A stretch of DNA of 64,000 nt from Clostridia bacterium (GTDB lineage Bacteria > Bacillota > Clostridia > Oscillospirales > Acutalibacteraceae). Both the position numbers and the translations under genes were made by a program. Shown one piece after another: positions 7,336 through 16,541 of this stretch (within the stretch, counting starts at the first letter, position 1; the number at the start of each line of letters is the position of its first letter). The stretch spans positions 1-64,000 of the forward strand of contig JAFULG010000007.1 in NCBI GenBank assembly GCA_017473435.1, given 5' to 3'. The notes under the pieces were generated by a model. That model searched no databases. It was not told the origin of the DNA and was given only the letters and a program-made list of their open reading frames with translations.

Positions 7336-8100
7336 ATGCTTCTTACAGTTGATATAGGAAACACAAGCATCACCCTCGGTGCTTACAAAAATAATGATCT
7401 TGTCTTCACTGCACGGCTTATGACCGACAGGGAGAAAAACGGTGATGAGTATGCCGCAGGACTGACGGATATCCTTAAGCTTAACAATGCCGAGCCTGAC
7501 GGATTTGAGGGTGCGATTATTTCAAGTGTTGTGCCTGAGATAACAGGAAATTTTTCTCTCGCACTTAAAAAGGTCATCGGAAAAGAACCGCTTCTTGTCG
7601 GTGAAAAGTATAACGGTAATCTTAAGGTGCACATTCTTCCCGTGTCTTATCTCGGCGCTGACCTGATTGCCGCAAGTGTGGGGGCAACAGAAAAATATCC
7701 TCTTCCCTGCCTCGTTGCCGATCTCGGTACGGCAACAAAGATACTTGTAATTGATAATGACGGAGTTTTTCGTGGCTGTACAATTTCACCCGGAGTTAAA
7801 ATTTCCCTTGAAGCCCTTGCTGAAAGGGCCTCGCTGCTTCCCGAAATCAGTCTTGAAAGACCTGAAAGGGTAATCGGTGAAAATACCGTTGAGTGTATGC
7901 AAAGCGGTATTGTTTACGGAACGGCGGCAATGCTTGACGGACTGGTTAAGCGTATCAAGGAGGAACTTGGCGCTGAAAATGTAACGGTGGTGGCCACAGG
8001 CGGTTACAGTAAAACAATTGCAGAGTGCTGTGAAACGGAGATTATATACGACGAAAATCTCTTGCTTGACGGACTGAAGGTAATTTATAACAAAGCATAA
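7336..8100 (+). CDS. coaX: type III pantothenate kinase
   Basis: The 254-residue enzyme phosphorylates pantothenate in the first step of coenzyme A synthesis. The N-terminal ASKHA phosphate-1 motif DIGNT is at residues 5-9, the substrate motif GADLIAA lies near 109, DLGTA near 131 and the GxxxSxxAL-type segment (SPGVKISLEALAERASLLPEI) follows. Length and motifs are those of a complete CoaX. Type III kinases are insensitive to CoA feedback. It is monocistronic between a strong promoter and a bidirectional terminator. Confidence 0.95.
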   Translation: MLLTVDIGNTSITLGAYKNNDLVFTARLMTDREKNGDEYAAGLTDILKLNNAEPDGFEGAIISSVVPEITGNFSLALKKVIGKEPLLVGEKYNGNLKVHILPVSYLGADLIAASVGATEKYPLPCLVADLGTATKILVIDNDGVFRGCTISPGVKISLEALAERASLLPEISLERPERVIGENTVECMQSGIVYGTAAMLDGLVKRIKEELGAENVTVVATGGYSKTIAECCETEIIYDENLLLDGLKVIYNKA

Positions 8101-8103
8101 AAG

Positions 8104-8135
8104 AAGGCTGTTGCTAATGTGCAACAGCCTTTTAA
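8104..8135. terminator. bidirectional terminator
   Basis: AAGGCTGTTGC and GCAACAGCCTT form an 11-bp stem with flanking A and T runs, between the converging coaX and transporter genes. Confidence 0.85.
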
Positions 8136-8137
8136 GT

Positions 8138-9781
8138 TTACGACTCAGCGGTAAGAAGTTCGTATTTTTCTTCTATCATCATCCATATTTCGGGTGATTC
8201 GAACTTGTATTTTTCCAGCTCATCAACGGTAATTTTGTAAGCAGCCTTTTTCTTTTCGTCGTCTTCTGTTTTATAAAGAGCGAGAACATTATAAATTTCA
8301 TTAACGGTGTCAATAAGCTTTTCGTCCTCTGCCTTGTTTTCGGCAAAGTCGGAGAAGAGCGCTCGGATTTTAAGGGCTCGTACCATATTTGAGCGTTTAT
8401 CCTCGGTAAGGTCATAGAAAAGGTAGGGGATAATTGAAAGCAGAGTACCTATCAGACTGCAGATGATGACAACCTTTAAAATCGGATTGCGGAAATCGGC
8501 GTTGTAAAGGTCATCAAAGTTGTTGGTAAGACCGTAGGAGCCGAGAATGAGAGGCATTGCATAGCCTGTTCCGAGGGTGAGTATGCTGCCAAGGAAAACA
8601 CCGCTTTGCTCCATAAAGCCCTCAAGACGGTCATTGGTCTTGTACTGCTGATAGTCCATAACATCCGCCTTTATTGCAGGAAGGTACACAATTGATAGAG
8701 CGCCGAACATATCCTTTATAAACATAAGGGCGAAGAAAAGGTAATAGTTTTCATAGCAGGTGAGCATAAGCGCCATACAAGCCGCCTGAACAGAAAGGGA
8801 TAAAAGGCAGATTTTCTTTTTGCCGAGCTTGTTTGTCAGCGGTGCGCCGAGGGCAAGTCCCGGGGTAGACGCCTCACCCTTGATGACGGTCATAATTGAA
8901 TAAATTGCGTTGTTGTTCATACCGTAGTAGAACACATACTGGAAAAGTGAGGAATAGTTATAATTGAGAAAGGAAATCCAGGTTGAGCCGTTGACAATCC
9001 AGAAATACTTGTTTTTGGAAACCTTTTTAAGTCCCTCGAAAAAGCCCATTTTCTGAACATACTGCTTTGGTACAATGATTTTTTCTTTTGTGCCGAAGAT
9101 ACAAAGCATGCTCACACAGGCACCGATTGTGCAGAAAATCGGGAAGGCGATGCGATAGGTTTTCATATCGTCAAGAGGGCCTATAAGCGGAAGCACGGGA
9201 TTAATAACCGTGGGCGCAAAGGAGTAAATAATTGAGCTTATACCGATTACCCAGGAGCGCTCTGAGGAGTTGGGCGAGAGCACCTGCACGAGGCTTGAAT
9301 AAGCCGCAAGGTAAAAGGGTGAGCAGAACTGCAGCAGAGTGTAAACCACAAAAACTGAAATGAGTTTCTGATTGTAGCTCATCGATTCATAGGGCAGGTA
9401 AACAAATAACGTACCCAGCAGTGCCGTGGGGATACCCATATAAAGAAGATAGGGGCGGAACTTTCCCATTTTGCTGCGTGTGTTATCAAAAAGCATTGCC
9501 CTTGTGGGTGTGATGAACAGCATAATGAGGGTGACAATGGCATTCATTGTCTGAATATCAACGAGGTTGAGCCCGATTGCAGGACCGACAATCATACTGC
9601 CTGCATCAAGGGCAATTTTGCCTACAAGTGCAGTGATGAAGTAAACACCTGCACCACCTACAGAGTAAGCCGCCATTTCCTTGTAGGTTACATATTTTCC
9701 TTCACCGGGTACCTTCCATTGGCTTTTTGCTGTTTGCAAGGCTGATTTTGTTTTTGATGCAAGTTCGTTGATCTTTCCCAT
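8138..9781 (-). CDS. MFS transporter of the GPH sugar:cation symporter group
   Basis: The 547-residue protein has about twelve membrane segments and the glycoside-pentoside-hexuronide (MelB-like) pattern, including a DNTRSKMGKFRPYLL motif in the loop after TM2-TM3 and a second half beginning near residue 250. A cytoplasmic C-terminal tail of about 80 residues is rich in Asp, Glu and Lys, longer than in MelB. It probably imports a glycoside with a cation, but the substrate is unknown. GGAGAAAG precedes the ATG. It follows the methyltransferase gene by 21 bases, so the two are likely co-transcribed. Confidence 0.82.
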   Translation of the reverse strand: MGKINELASKTKSALQTAKSQWKVPGEGKYVTYKEMAAYSVGGAGVYFITALVGKIALDAGSMIVGPAIGLNLVDIQTMNAIVTLIMLFITPTRAMLFDNTRSKMGKFRPYLLYMGIPTALLGTLFVYLPYESMSYNQKLISVFVVYTLLQFCSPFYLAAYSSLVQVLSPNSSERSWVIGISSIIYSFAPTVINPVLPLIGPLDDMKTYRIAFPIFCTIGACVSMLCIFGTKEKIIVPKQYVQKMGFFEGLKKVSKNKYFWIVNGSTWISFLNYNYSSLFQYVFYYGMNNNAIYSIMTVIKGEASTPGLALGAPLTNKLGKKKICLLSLSVQAACMALMLTCYENYYLFFALMFIKDMFGALSIVYLPAIKADVMDYQQYKTNDRLEGFMEQSGVFLGSILTLGTGYAMPLILGSYGLTNNFDDLYNADFRNPILKVVIICSLIGTLLSIIPYLFYDLTEDKRSNMVRALKIRALFSDFAENKAEDEKLIDTVNEIYNVLALYKTEDDEKKKAAYKITVDELEKYKFESPEIWMMIEEKYELLTAES

Positions 9782-9802
9782 TTTAACTTTCTCCTTACGG
9801 TT

Positions 9803-10945
9803 TTATTCTTTTACGAGAGTATAAAGTCTTTGTGTAAAGCCGTATTTTTCCGTCAGAGCGGTGATGTCACCGAGGTCGGGCTTCTGCGGTTTTTTAAGCT
9901 TACAGCGTAGCATAAGGTTTTTCGGTGAGTGGGCAAAGTCCACAAACTCAATTATATCAACCTCGTAGCCGCATTTTTTTAGTATTTCAGCACGGATGCT
10001 GTCAGTCAGAAGGGCGGAAAAACGCTCTTTGATAAGTCCGTGAGAGAGTAAGAGGTCAAAGTCGCCGCCCTTTTTAATTGAGGAGCATACCTCGTGCTGA
10101 CAGCAGGGTACGGAGAAAATGTGCTTTACCTTGTTCTGAATGCCGTGATAAAGGGCAAAGTCCGTTGCAATGTCGCAGGCGTGAAGGGTGATTACCATAT
10201 CAACCTCACCTTCATAAAGCTCACCCTTTGTAACATCGTTGATGTAAAACCTGAGGTTATCGTAGCCGTACTTTTCTGCGATTTCGTTGCAATGCTTTAC
10301 AACATCCTCTTTTAAATCGTAGCCGATAACGGTAGCCTTGACACCCTTGATTACGGTGAAGTAATAATAAATGATAAATGTAAGGTAGCTTTTACCGCAG
10401 CCGAAGTCAAGTATTGTAACCTCGTCTTTTTTGTATTCGCCGAAGGCGTCGTCAACAATTTCAATAAAGCGGTTAATCTGCTTGTATTTGTCGTACTTGC
10501 TTTTTACAACTTTGAAATCTTCGGTGAAAACGCCGAGGTCAACAAGGGCAGGGATGTTGTCACCCTGACGGAGAATGTAGTTTTTCTCTTTGTTGTGGCT
10601 TGAGCTCTCAACAACCTTTATTTCGTTACCTGTAAGCTTACGCTTTGTCTTGTCGGGGAAGATAGTGTAATGGATTGTTGTTCCTTCTGCTGTAAGACAG
10701 CACTGTGAAAAGCCATGGCGGTATTCGTTAAAAATAAGCTCCGGAAGCTCATCGGGGCTGATGTTCTGATGAAAGGCCTGAGGTCCTTTGATTTTTTCCG
10801 CCTGCCACATTTCACCCTTTTTACCCTTGTAGGGTCTGAGGGTTATTTTTGAAAATTCAGAATTCTTATCTCTCTTTGAGGAAAATACAATTTTTTTGAT
10901 TTTTCCCTTGAGAGAAGCTATATCCTGACAGATGATGTAGTTCAT
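9803..10945 (-). CDS. class I SAM-dependent methyltransferase (Methyltransf_32 type)
   Basis: The 380-residue protein has a divergent N-terminal domain (about 1-150) and a C-terminal Rossmann methyltransferase domain. Motif I is ILDFGCGKSYLTF near residue 180. The segment TLHACDIATD followed by VPCCQHE is the GSTCD/Methyltransf_32 signature. The N-terminal part may bind RNA or a protein, and the target is unknown. AAAGGAG precedes the ATG. It is first in a two-gene operon with the GPH transporter, a pairing with no obvious functional link. Confidence 0.82.
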   Translation of the reverse strand: MNYIICQDIASLKGKIKKIVFSSKRDKNSEFSKITLRPYKGKKGEMWQAEKIKGPQAFHQNISPDELPELIFNEYRHGFSQCCLTAEGTTIHYTIFPDKTKRKLTGNEIKVVESSSHNKEKNYILRQGDNIPALVDLGVFTEDFKVVKSKYDKYKQINRFIEIVDDAFGEYKKDEVTILDFGCGKSYLTFIIYYYFTVIKGVKATVIGYDLKEDVVKHCNEIAEKYGYDNLRFYINDVTKGELYEGEVDMVITLHACDIATDFALYHGIQNKVKHIFSVPCCQHEVCSSIKKGGDFDLLLSHGLIKERFSALLTDSIRAEILKKCGYEVDIIEFVDFAHSPKNLMLRCKLKKPQKPDLGDITALTEKYGFTQRLYTLVKE

Positions 10946-11022
10946 ATTAAGGCTCCTTTTTCTTAGCTGGTATCATTTTAACACAAATAAAATTAAAAGT
11001 ATATATAATTGACAGATAAATG

Positions 11023-11051
11023 TTGACTACACCTTGAATTTAATGTATAAT
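11023..11051 (+). promoter_or_regulatory. sulfatase operon promoter
   Basis: TTGACT (11023-11028) and TATAAT (11046-11051), spacing 17. The leader to 11114 contains a possible CCCC/GGGG stem (about 11069-11097). Confidence 0.75.
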
Positions 11052-11113
11052 TTACGGGTAAAATTGTGCCCCACGAGGTGTCTTATCCTGTAGGGGAACG
11101 AAGGAGAAAAGAT

Positions 11114-13153
11114 ATGAACGGAAGATTTTCACTTGACACGTCCTTTGAAAAGTTTTTTCCGACCCTGCTTTTTGCTGTAGGCGTTGCCGTTGCGGCGGCT
11201 CTTATCGGTACAAGACAGAACCTTGTTAATCTTGTGGCTCTTCTTTACTGCTGCATTATGTCAGCGGTAATTACTCTTTCACTCATTATCAAAAAAAGAG
11301 TCTACGCTCCTATGATTTTCGGTTATGCCGCTTCAGGCCTCGGTGTGATTGTGTTCCATACAATATGGGGCGCTGATGCGGGCTTCGGTGCTTTTATCTC
11401 CGATAAGGCAGAGGGCTGGTCAAGTGCGGCTAACGCTCTTTTTACGGGAGAAGGCTCATTTTTGACAAGACTCGGAGGCAACCTTCTGCTTGCTCTTCCT
11501 GCAATTATCACCCTTTGGGGACTTTTCTTTGTTGCAAAAAAGAAGTGTAACAAAACAGGTCTTAAGGCAGCTTCCTCAATAGCACTTTCTGTGCTTCTTA
11601 TGGGCGCATCTGTTTTCTCCGTGCTTTTCGGCAACCACAGAACAAAGCCTGTTACCGAAAGACTCTGGGAGGGTCACGACGATTACCTTAACAAGGTTGA
11701 TAAAGTTAAAAGCGACAACCCCAACGTGCTTTTCATTCTTATGGACGATATGGGCTACGGTGACACTTCGCTTAACGGTGCTATTTATGAAACACCCAAC
11801 ATGGACTCCATCGGTGAAAACGGACTTAATTTCACAAACTTCTATTCAGGTTATTCGGTTTGCTCTCCTGCCCGTTTTGCAACTCTTACAGGCCGTTATC
11901 CCTACAGAGGCTATGCGGATAACGTTATCTATCCCACCGTTCAGACAACAGGTAATTTTGCGCAGACAAGGGTTTACAACTCCTTTGAAATGGGCAACAA
12001 TGTTGACGGTATGCTCGGCGATGAAATCACAATCGCAGAGGTGTTTAAGTCAGCAGGCTATGCAACCGGTGCCTTCGGCAAATGGCATCTTGGCGATTAC
12101 GGCGAATATCTTCCCACTAATCAGGGTTTTGATTATTTCTACGGAAGCCACCACGTAAATGATATGTACGCCTTCTATCACGTAAGTGAGGAGAACGGCG
12201 AATACGAAATTGTTCACGGTAACGATGAAATGCGCGATGAAAAGGGCAAAAAGGATCAGAAGATGCTTACCGAGTGGATTCACGGTGAAATTACCGAATG
12301 GATTACCGATAAGGCAGAAAAGGACGAGCCCTTCTTTGCTTACTATGCAACTCCCTGGCCTCACGGTCCTGTGTTTGTCGGTGATGACTTCAAGGGCGCA
12401 AGCGGTATGGGTACATACGTTGACTGCCTTACAGAGTTTGATTCATACCTCGGCAAGCTCTTCAATACAATGGAGGAGCTTGGGGTTCTTGATGATACGA
12501 TCATTGTATTCACAAGCGATAACGGACCTGCTCTTGAGGGCTCTGTCGGTGACCTTCGCGGCGGTAAGTACCTTGCTTATGAGGGCGGACAGAAGGTTCC
12601 CTTTATGATCCGTTGGGATAATAACGGTGGCCTTTTTGAAAAGGGCGGTACAAGAACGGAGAGCGCAACCTCTGTGGACTTCTTCCCCACACTTATCGAA
12701 ATGTGCGGTATCACAGGTAACGGCGGCGAGACAAGTTATCTTCCCTCTGACCGTGTTATTGACGGTATTTCCATGATGCCGGTTATAAAGGATAATACCC
12801 CTGTACACAATGAGGAGCATCCTATCCTTCATATGAAGCGTGAGGATATAAAGGGTATTCAGTATACCGTTACAACGAAGAGTGTTCTTGACAGAGAAGA
12901 ATACAAGGATTATACTTATCCCGTTCTTATGGAAAACGAACATATAACCTTCAAGTACTTTGACAAGCTTCAGAACGATAACTCCGCTTTCTGGGATAAA
13001 AACCGTAAGAACTGGCTTCACATTCTTACCGACGACTATCAGGAAAACTACAACCGTACACCTGCTTATCCTACAATTTCCGATGAAATGCACGAAAAGC
13101 TTGACAGCGTGCAGAAGGATTTTGCACAAAACAGAAGAGGTATTATAAAGTAA
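11114..13153 (+). CDS. membrane-anchored sulfatase
   Basis: The 679-residue protein joins about five N-terminal membrane segments (residues 12-170) to a type I sulfatase domain. The domain begins with FILMDDMGYGD, whose paired Asp bind calcium. The active-site signature is CSPARFATLTGR, with Cys250 as the residue converted to formylglycine, followed by GKWHLGDYG and TSDNGP. It should hydrolyse sulfate esters outside the membrane. The first adjacent gene is the anaerobic maturase it requires, overlapping by one base (TAATG). I start at the ATG behind AAGGAG at 11114, because the upstream in-frame GTG at 11066 lacks a ribosome binding site. The five-helix-plus-sulfatase layout recalls LtaS, but the catalytic motif is of sulfatase, not LtaS, type. 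Confidence 0.92.
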   Translation: MNGRFSLDTSFEKFFPTLLFAVGVAVAAALIGTRQNLVNLVALLYCCIMSAVITLSLIIKKRVYAPMIFGYAASGLGVIVFHTIWGADAGFGAFISDKAEGWSSAANALFTGEGSFLTRLGGNLLLALPAIITLWGLFFVAKKKCNKTGLKAASSIALSVLLMGASVFSVLFGNHRTKPVTERLWEGHDDYLNKVDKVKSDNPNVLFILMDDMGYGDTSLNGAIYETPNMDSIGENGLNFTNFYSGYSVCSPARFATLTGRYPYRGYADNVIYPTVQTTGNFAQTRVYNSFEMGNNVDGMLGDEITIAEVFKSAGYATGAFGKWHLGDYGEYLPTNQGFDYFYGSHHVNDMYAFYHVSEENGEYEIVHGNDEMRDEKGKKDQKMLTEWIHGEITEWITDKAEKDEPFFAYYATPWPHGPVFVGDDFKGASGMGTYVDCLTEFDSYLGKLFNTMEELGVLDDTIIVFTSDNGPALEGSVGDLRGGKYLAYEGGQKVPFMIRWDNNGGLFEKGGTRTESATSVDFFPTLIEMCGITGNGGETSYLPSDRVIDGISMMPVIKDNTPVHNEEHPILHMKREDIKGIQYTVTTKSVLDREEYKDYTYPVLMENEHITFKYFDKLQNDNSAFWDKNRKNWLHILTDDYQENYNRTPAYPTISDEMHEKLDSVQKDFAQNRRGIIK

Positions 13154-14232
13154 TGCCGCCGCTTTCAATAATGATAAAGCCTGCCTCAAGTCTTTGTAAT
13201 TTAAGGTGTAAGTATTGCTTTTACTGTGACGTTGCTGCTCACAGAGATGTGTTTTCTCTGGGTAAAATGGAGATTTCCACGGCGGAGAATCTTATAAAAA
13301 GCGCGCTTTCCTTTGCTGACGGCTGCAGCGTAGCCTTTGCCTTTCAGGGTGGAGAGCCGCTTATGGCAGGACTGGACTATTTCAGGGAGTTTGTTCATCT
13401 TGTAAAAAAGCATAATGTCAAAGGCTCGGAAATTTACTACTCAATACAAACCAACGGAACTTTGGCGGATGATGATTTTGCAAGATTTTTTCACGATAAT
13501 AAATTCCTTGTCGGCTTAAGCCTTGACGGCGATTATGAGGGTAACAGGTTCAGGGTAGACGCGAGGGGGCAGAACTCATATTACAAAATAACAAAGGCAG
13601 CAAACAAATTTATAAAACACGGCGTTGAGTTCAATATACTGACGGTGCTTACGGGCTACTGTGCAGAAAACGCCGAAAGAATATATAAGCACTTCCGTTC
13701 AATGGGGTATAAGTACATTCAGTTTATTCCCTGCCTTCGTCCTATGGGGGATAAGAGCGAAAGTGAGCTTTATATGACCGCTGACCAATATGCTGATTTC
13801 CTAATAAGGATATTTAACCTTTACGTAAAGGATTTCACAAGAGGGAACTATGTTTCAATCCGTCAGTTTGACAACTGGGTAAGGATGTACCTCGGAGAAA
13901 AGCCGGAGCAATGCGGACTAATGGGGCATTGTACTCATCAGTTTGTCTGTGAGGGTAACGGTAATATTTATCCTTGCGACTTTTACTGCACCGATGAATG
14001 GCTTCTCGGCAACATAAATGAAATGAGCCTTAAGGAAATGGCTGAGGGCAAAAAAGCATACGAATTTATAAAAGAGAGCATTACCGTAAGGGACGAGTGC
14101 AAAAAATGCCCCTATTATCCTATATGCAGACAAGGTGGCTGTAAGCGTAACCGAGCAAGCGGTGACTACTGCCGGAGCTACAAAAAATTCTTCGCCTCAT
14201 GTCTGCCCCTTTTCAGAATGTTCAGACGATAA
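13153..14232 (+). CDS. anaerobic sulfatase maturase (radical SAM/SPASM)
   Basis: The 359-residue enzyme belongs to the anSME/AslB group that oxidizes a sulfatase Cys or Ser to formylglycine without oxygen. The radical SAM motif is Cys15, 19 and 22 (CNLRCKYC), AFQGGEP follows as the SAM-binding GGE segment, and the C-terminal SPASM region holds clustered Cys (CGLMGHC, YPCDFYC, CKKCPYYPIC) for two further iron-sulfur clusters. The start codon overlaps the sulfatase stop, so both are co-translated. This matches the need to modify the sulfatase Cys before export. Confidence 0.93.
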   Translation: MPPLSIMIKPASSLCNLRCKYCFYCDVAAHRDVFSLGKMEISTAENLIKSALSFADGCSVAFAFQGGEPLMAGLDYFREFVHLVKKHNVKGSEIYYSIQTNGTLADDDFARFFHDNKFLVGLSLDGDYEGNRFRVDARGQNSYYKITKAANKFIKHGVEFNILTVLTGYCAENAERIYKHFRSMGYKYIQFIPCLRPMGDKSESELYMTADQYADFLIRIFNLYVKDFTRGNYVSIRQFDNWVRMYLGEKPEQCGLMGHCTHQFVCEGNGNIYPCDFYCTDEWLLGNINEMSLKEMAEGKKAYEFIKESITVRDECKKCPYYPICRQGGCKRNRASGDYCRSYKKFFASCLPLFRMFRR

Positions 14233-14259
14233 TATACAGATACAGAAGGTGTAAATAAT

Positions 14260-15108
14260 ATGAGAAATTTAGGTTATTACAACGGTAAATACGATGAGCT
14301 TGAAAATATGCAGATACCCATGCTCGACAGAGTGTGCTTTTTCGGTGACGGGGTTTACGATGCAACCTATTGCCGAAACTATGTAATCCACGACCTGAAA
14401 CAGCACGTTGACCGCTTTTACAGAAGTGCCGATCTGCTTGAAATGGAAGTGCCTATGTGTAAAAAGGAGCTTTCATCTCTTCTTTGCGATCTGGTTAAAA
14501 AGGTTGACAGCCACGAGCAGTTTGTTTATTTTCAGCTTACACGCGGTACGGGTATAAGAAATCACATTTATCCGGATAAAGAAAAGGTAAAGGGTAACCT
14601 CTGGTTTGTACTTACACCTAAAAAGATTGTTGACACATATAAAACGGTTAAGCTTATCACCCGTGAGGATACAAGATTTTTACATTGCAACGCAAAAACC
14701 GTCAACCTTATTCCTGCCTGTATGGGCGCAAACGCTGCGGAGCTTCAGGGCGCTGATGAATGTGTTTTTCACCGCGGTGATGAGGTTACTGAATGTGCCC
14801 ATTCAAATGTGCACATAATAAAGGACGGAAGATTTATTACTCACCCTGCCGATGAGAAGATTCTGAACGGTATTTCAAGACTCAACCTTCTTCGCAAGTG
14901 CGGCGAGCTCGGTATTCCCATTGAGGAAAGAGTCTTTACCGTAGATGAGCTTCTTGACGCTGATGAAATTATCATTTCCTCCTGCGGCTCATTCTGTCTT
15001 CAGGCAAGCCATATTGACGGTAAGCCCGTCGGCGGCAGAGCAGGTGAAATCCTTAAAGCCTTGCAGGACGGCCTTGTAAAAGAGTTTAACGAGGAATGCG
15101 GGGTCTGA
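14260..15108 (+). CDS. dat: class IV aminotransferase, probable D-amino-acid transaminase
   Basis: The 282-residue PLP enzyme has the class IV fold. The Schiff-base lysine is Lys146 in NAKTVNLIP, close to the motif of D-alanine aminotransferase, and the phosphate-binding end is ISSCGSF near 246. It most likely interconverts D-alanine and D-glutamate with 2-oxo acids; 4-amino-4-deoxychorismate lyase or branched-chain aminotransferase are less likely given the motif and the alr gene next to it. AAGGTG precedes the ATG. It lies in the operon between the maturase and alanine racemase. Confidence 0.82.
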   Translation: MRNLGYYNGKYDELENMQIPMLDRVCFFGDGVYDATYCRNYVIHDLKQHVDRFYRSADLLEMEVPMCKKELSSLLCDLVKKVDSHEQFVYFQLTRGTGIRNHIYPDKEKVKGNLWFVLTPKKIVDTYKTVKLITREDTRFLHCNAKTVNLIPACMGANAAELQGADECVFHRGDEVTECAHSNVHIIKDGRFITHPADEKILNGISRLNLLRKCGELGIPIEERVFTVDELLDADEIIISSCGSFCLQASHIDGKPVGGRAGEILKALQDGLVKEFNEECGV

Positions 15109-15111
15109 GTA

Positions 15112-15240
15112 GCCCCTCCGATAATGACGGACATTGACACCTGCCTGAAAGGTGCTTCCCCTTCCGGGAGAAATGCCTGAGAAGTGGACAAAAGCGCTCC
15201 GGTTTCCGTGGAAAACAGGAGACCGCGTATCGGTGGGTGG
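15112..15240 (+). repeat. diverged copy of the 'CCCCTCCG...GGTGG' intergenic repeat
   Basis: CCCCTCCG, TTGACACCT, CTTCCCCTTCCGGGAG and a final GACCGCGTATCGGTGGGTGG follow the order seen at 25477-25576 and 63363-63465, with more divergence. It fills the dat-alr gap and creates a false N-terminal extension of alr. Confidence 0.65.
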
Positions 15241-15297
15241 ATCATCCGCAAGGAAACAATATTGCAATGCTGCGGCATTGCCGAAAGGAGAGGTCTT

Positions 15298-16449
15298 GTG
15301 CCTTATTACAGAAGTGCTGTTGTAGTTGACCTTGACGTGATTAAGGAAAACTTTAACGAGATAAAGAAAAAGGTCGGCGAAAACACAAAGGTGCTTGCCG
15401 TTATAAAGGCAGACGCCTATGGCCACGGTGCTATTGAAACGGCAAGGTCGCTTGAAAACAGCTGTGACTTTTTCGGCGTTGCGGATATTGATGAGGCTAT
15501 GCAGCTTCGCATTGCGGGCTTTGATATTCCTATTCTTATTCTCGGTAGAACAGATCCTTATTACAGCGATGTGATAATCAGATATAACATACGCACGGCT
15601 ATATCGTGCTTAAGTGATGCTATAGCCCTTTCAAAGGAGGGTGAGAAGCAACAGAAAACTGCCAAAATTCATATTGCTCTTGATACGGGTATGAGCCGTA
15701 TAGGCTTTCAGCGTGACGAAGCAGACGTAATCAAAAAAATTTCAGAGCTGCCCTTTATTGAAATTGAAGGTGTTTTCTCTCATTTTGCAACAGCTGACGA
15801 GGCTGATCTTTCAAGGGCAGAAAAGCAAAAGGTTCTTTTTGATGAGTTTACTGCACAGCTTAAGAAAATGGGCGTAAGCTTTTCAATCAGGCATATGAAT
15901 AACTCTGCCGGTATAATAAACTTTGAAGAAAAGTACGATATGGTAAGAGCCGGTATTGTCCTTTACGGACTTTATCCCAGCCACGATATAGACGAAGCTC
16001 TTCTCAGGGTTAAGCCTGCAATGCGTTGGGTTGCAAAAATCAGCCACGTAAAAACACTACCTGCAGGAAGAGAAATAAGCTACGGCGGAACCTTTGTTAC
16101 AGAAAAGGAAACCGTTGTTGCTACTGTTCCCGTAGGTTATGCTGACGGCTATCCGAGATGCCTTTCAAATATCGGAGAGGTGCTTGTGGGTGGCAGAAGA
16201 GCGCCGATTATCGGCAGAATATGTATGGATCAGTTTATGATTGACGTTACGGATATTCCCGGTGTGGAGCTCGGAAGCGAGGTTACTCTTGTAGGACGTG
16301 ACGGTGAAGAATGCCTTTCAATGGAGGAGGTTTCCGAAAAGGCATATTCCTTTAACTATGAGCTTCCCTGCAGAATTTCAAGACGAGTTCCCAGAATTTA
16401 TTATAAAAAAGGCAAAGAGGTAGTGAGCCTTCATTATCTTATAGACTGA
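15298..16449 (+). CDS. alr: alanine racemase
   Basis: The 383-residue PLP enzyme makes D-alanine for peptidoglycan. The cofactor lysine is Lys37 in VIKADAYGHG, and the second catalytic base is the Tyr of SYGGTF (about residue 263). The C-terminal beta domain is complete. I take the GTG at 15298 as start because AAAGGAGAGG precedes it and homology begins there; the upstream in-frame extension is repeat sequence. With the aminotransferase before it, the operon can make D-Ala and D-Glu. Confidence 0.94.
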   Translation: MPYYRSAVVVDLDVIKENFNEIKKKVGENTKVLAVIKADAYGHGAIETARSLENSCDFFGVADIDEAMQLRIAGFDIPILILGRTDPYYSDVIIRYNIRTAISCLSDAIALSKEGEKQQKTAKIHIALDTGMSRIGFQRDEADVIKKISELPFIEIEGVFSHFATADEADLSRAEKQKVLFDEFTAQLKKMGVSFSIRHMNNSAGIINFEEKYDMVRAGIVLYGLYPSHDIDEALLRVKPAMRWVAKISHVKTLPAGREISYGGTFVTEKETVVATVPVGYADGYPRCLSNIGEVLVGGRRAPIIGRICMDQFMIDVTDIPGVELGSEVTLVGRDGEECLSMEEVSEKAYSFNYELPCRISRRVPRIYYKKGKEVVSLHYLID

Positions 16450-16453
16450 TAAT

Positions 16454-16502
16454 TCTCACTTATACCCTGTTTTTAAGGTTGGTATAAGTGAGATATTTTA
16501 TA
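16454..16502 (+). terminator. terminator after alr
   Basis: A 13-bp perfect stem TCTCACTTATACC / GGTATAAGTGAGA, followed by TATTTTAT. Confidence 0.85.
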
Positions 16503-16541
16503 ATAGGAGTACAGGGACAAATAAAAAAAGAGGTGATTGTT

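Noticed and set aside
8138..10945. A functional link between the methyltransferase and the GPH transporter
   Set aside because: They are adjacent and probably co-transcribed, but nothing in either sequence ties them to one pathway.
15112..15297. Possible T-box leader before alr because of GGTGGGTGG and ACCGCG
   Set aside because: The sequence follows the order of the intergenic repeat at 25477 and 63363, and no specifier or antiterminator structure is visible.
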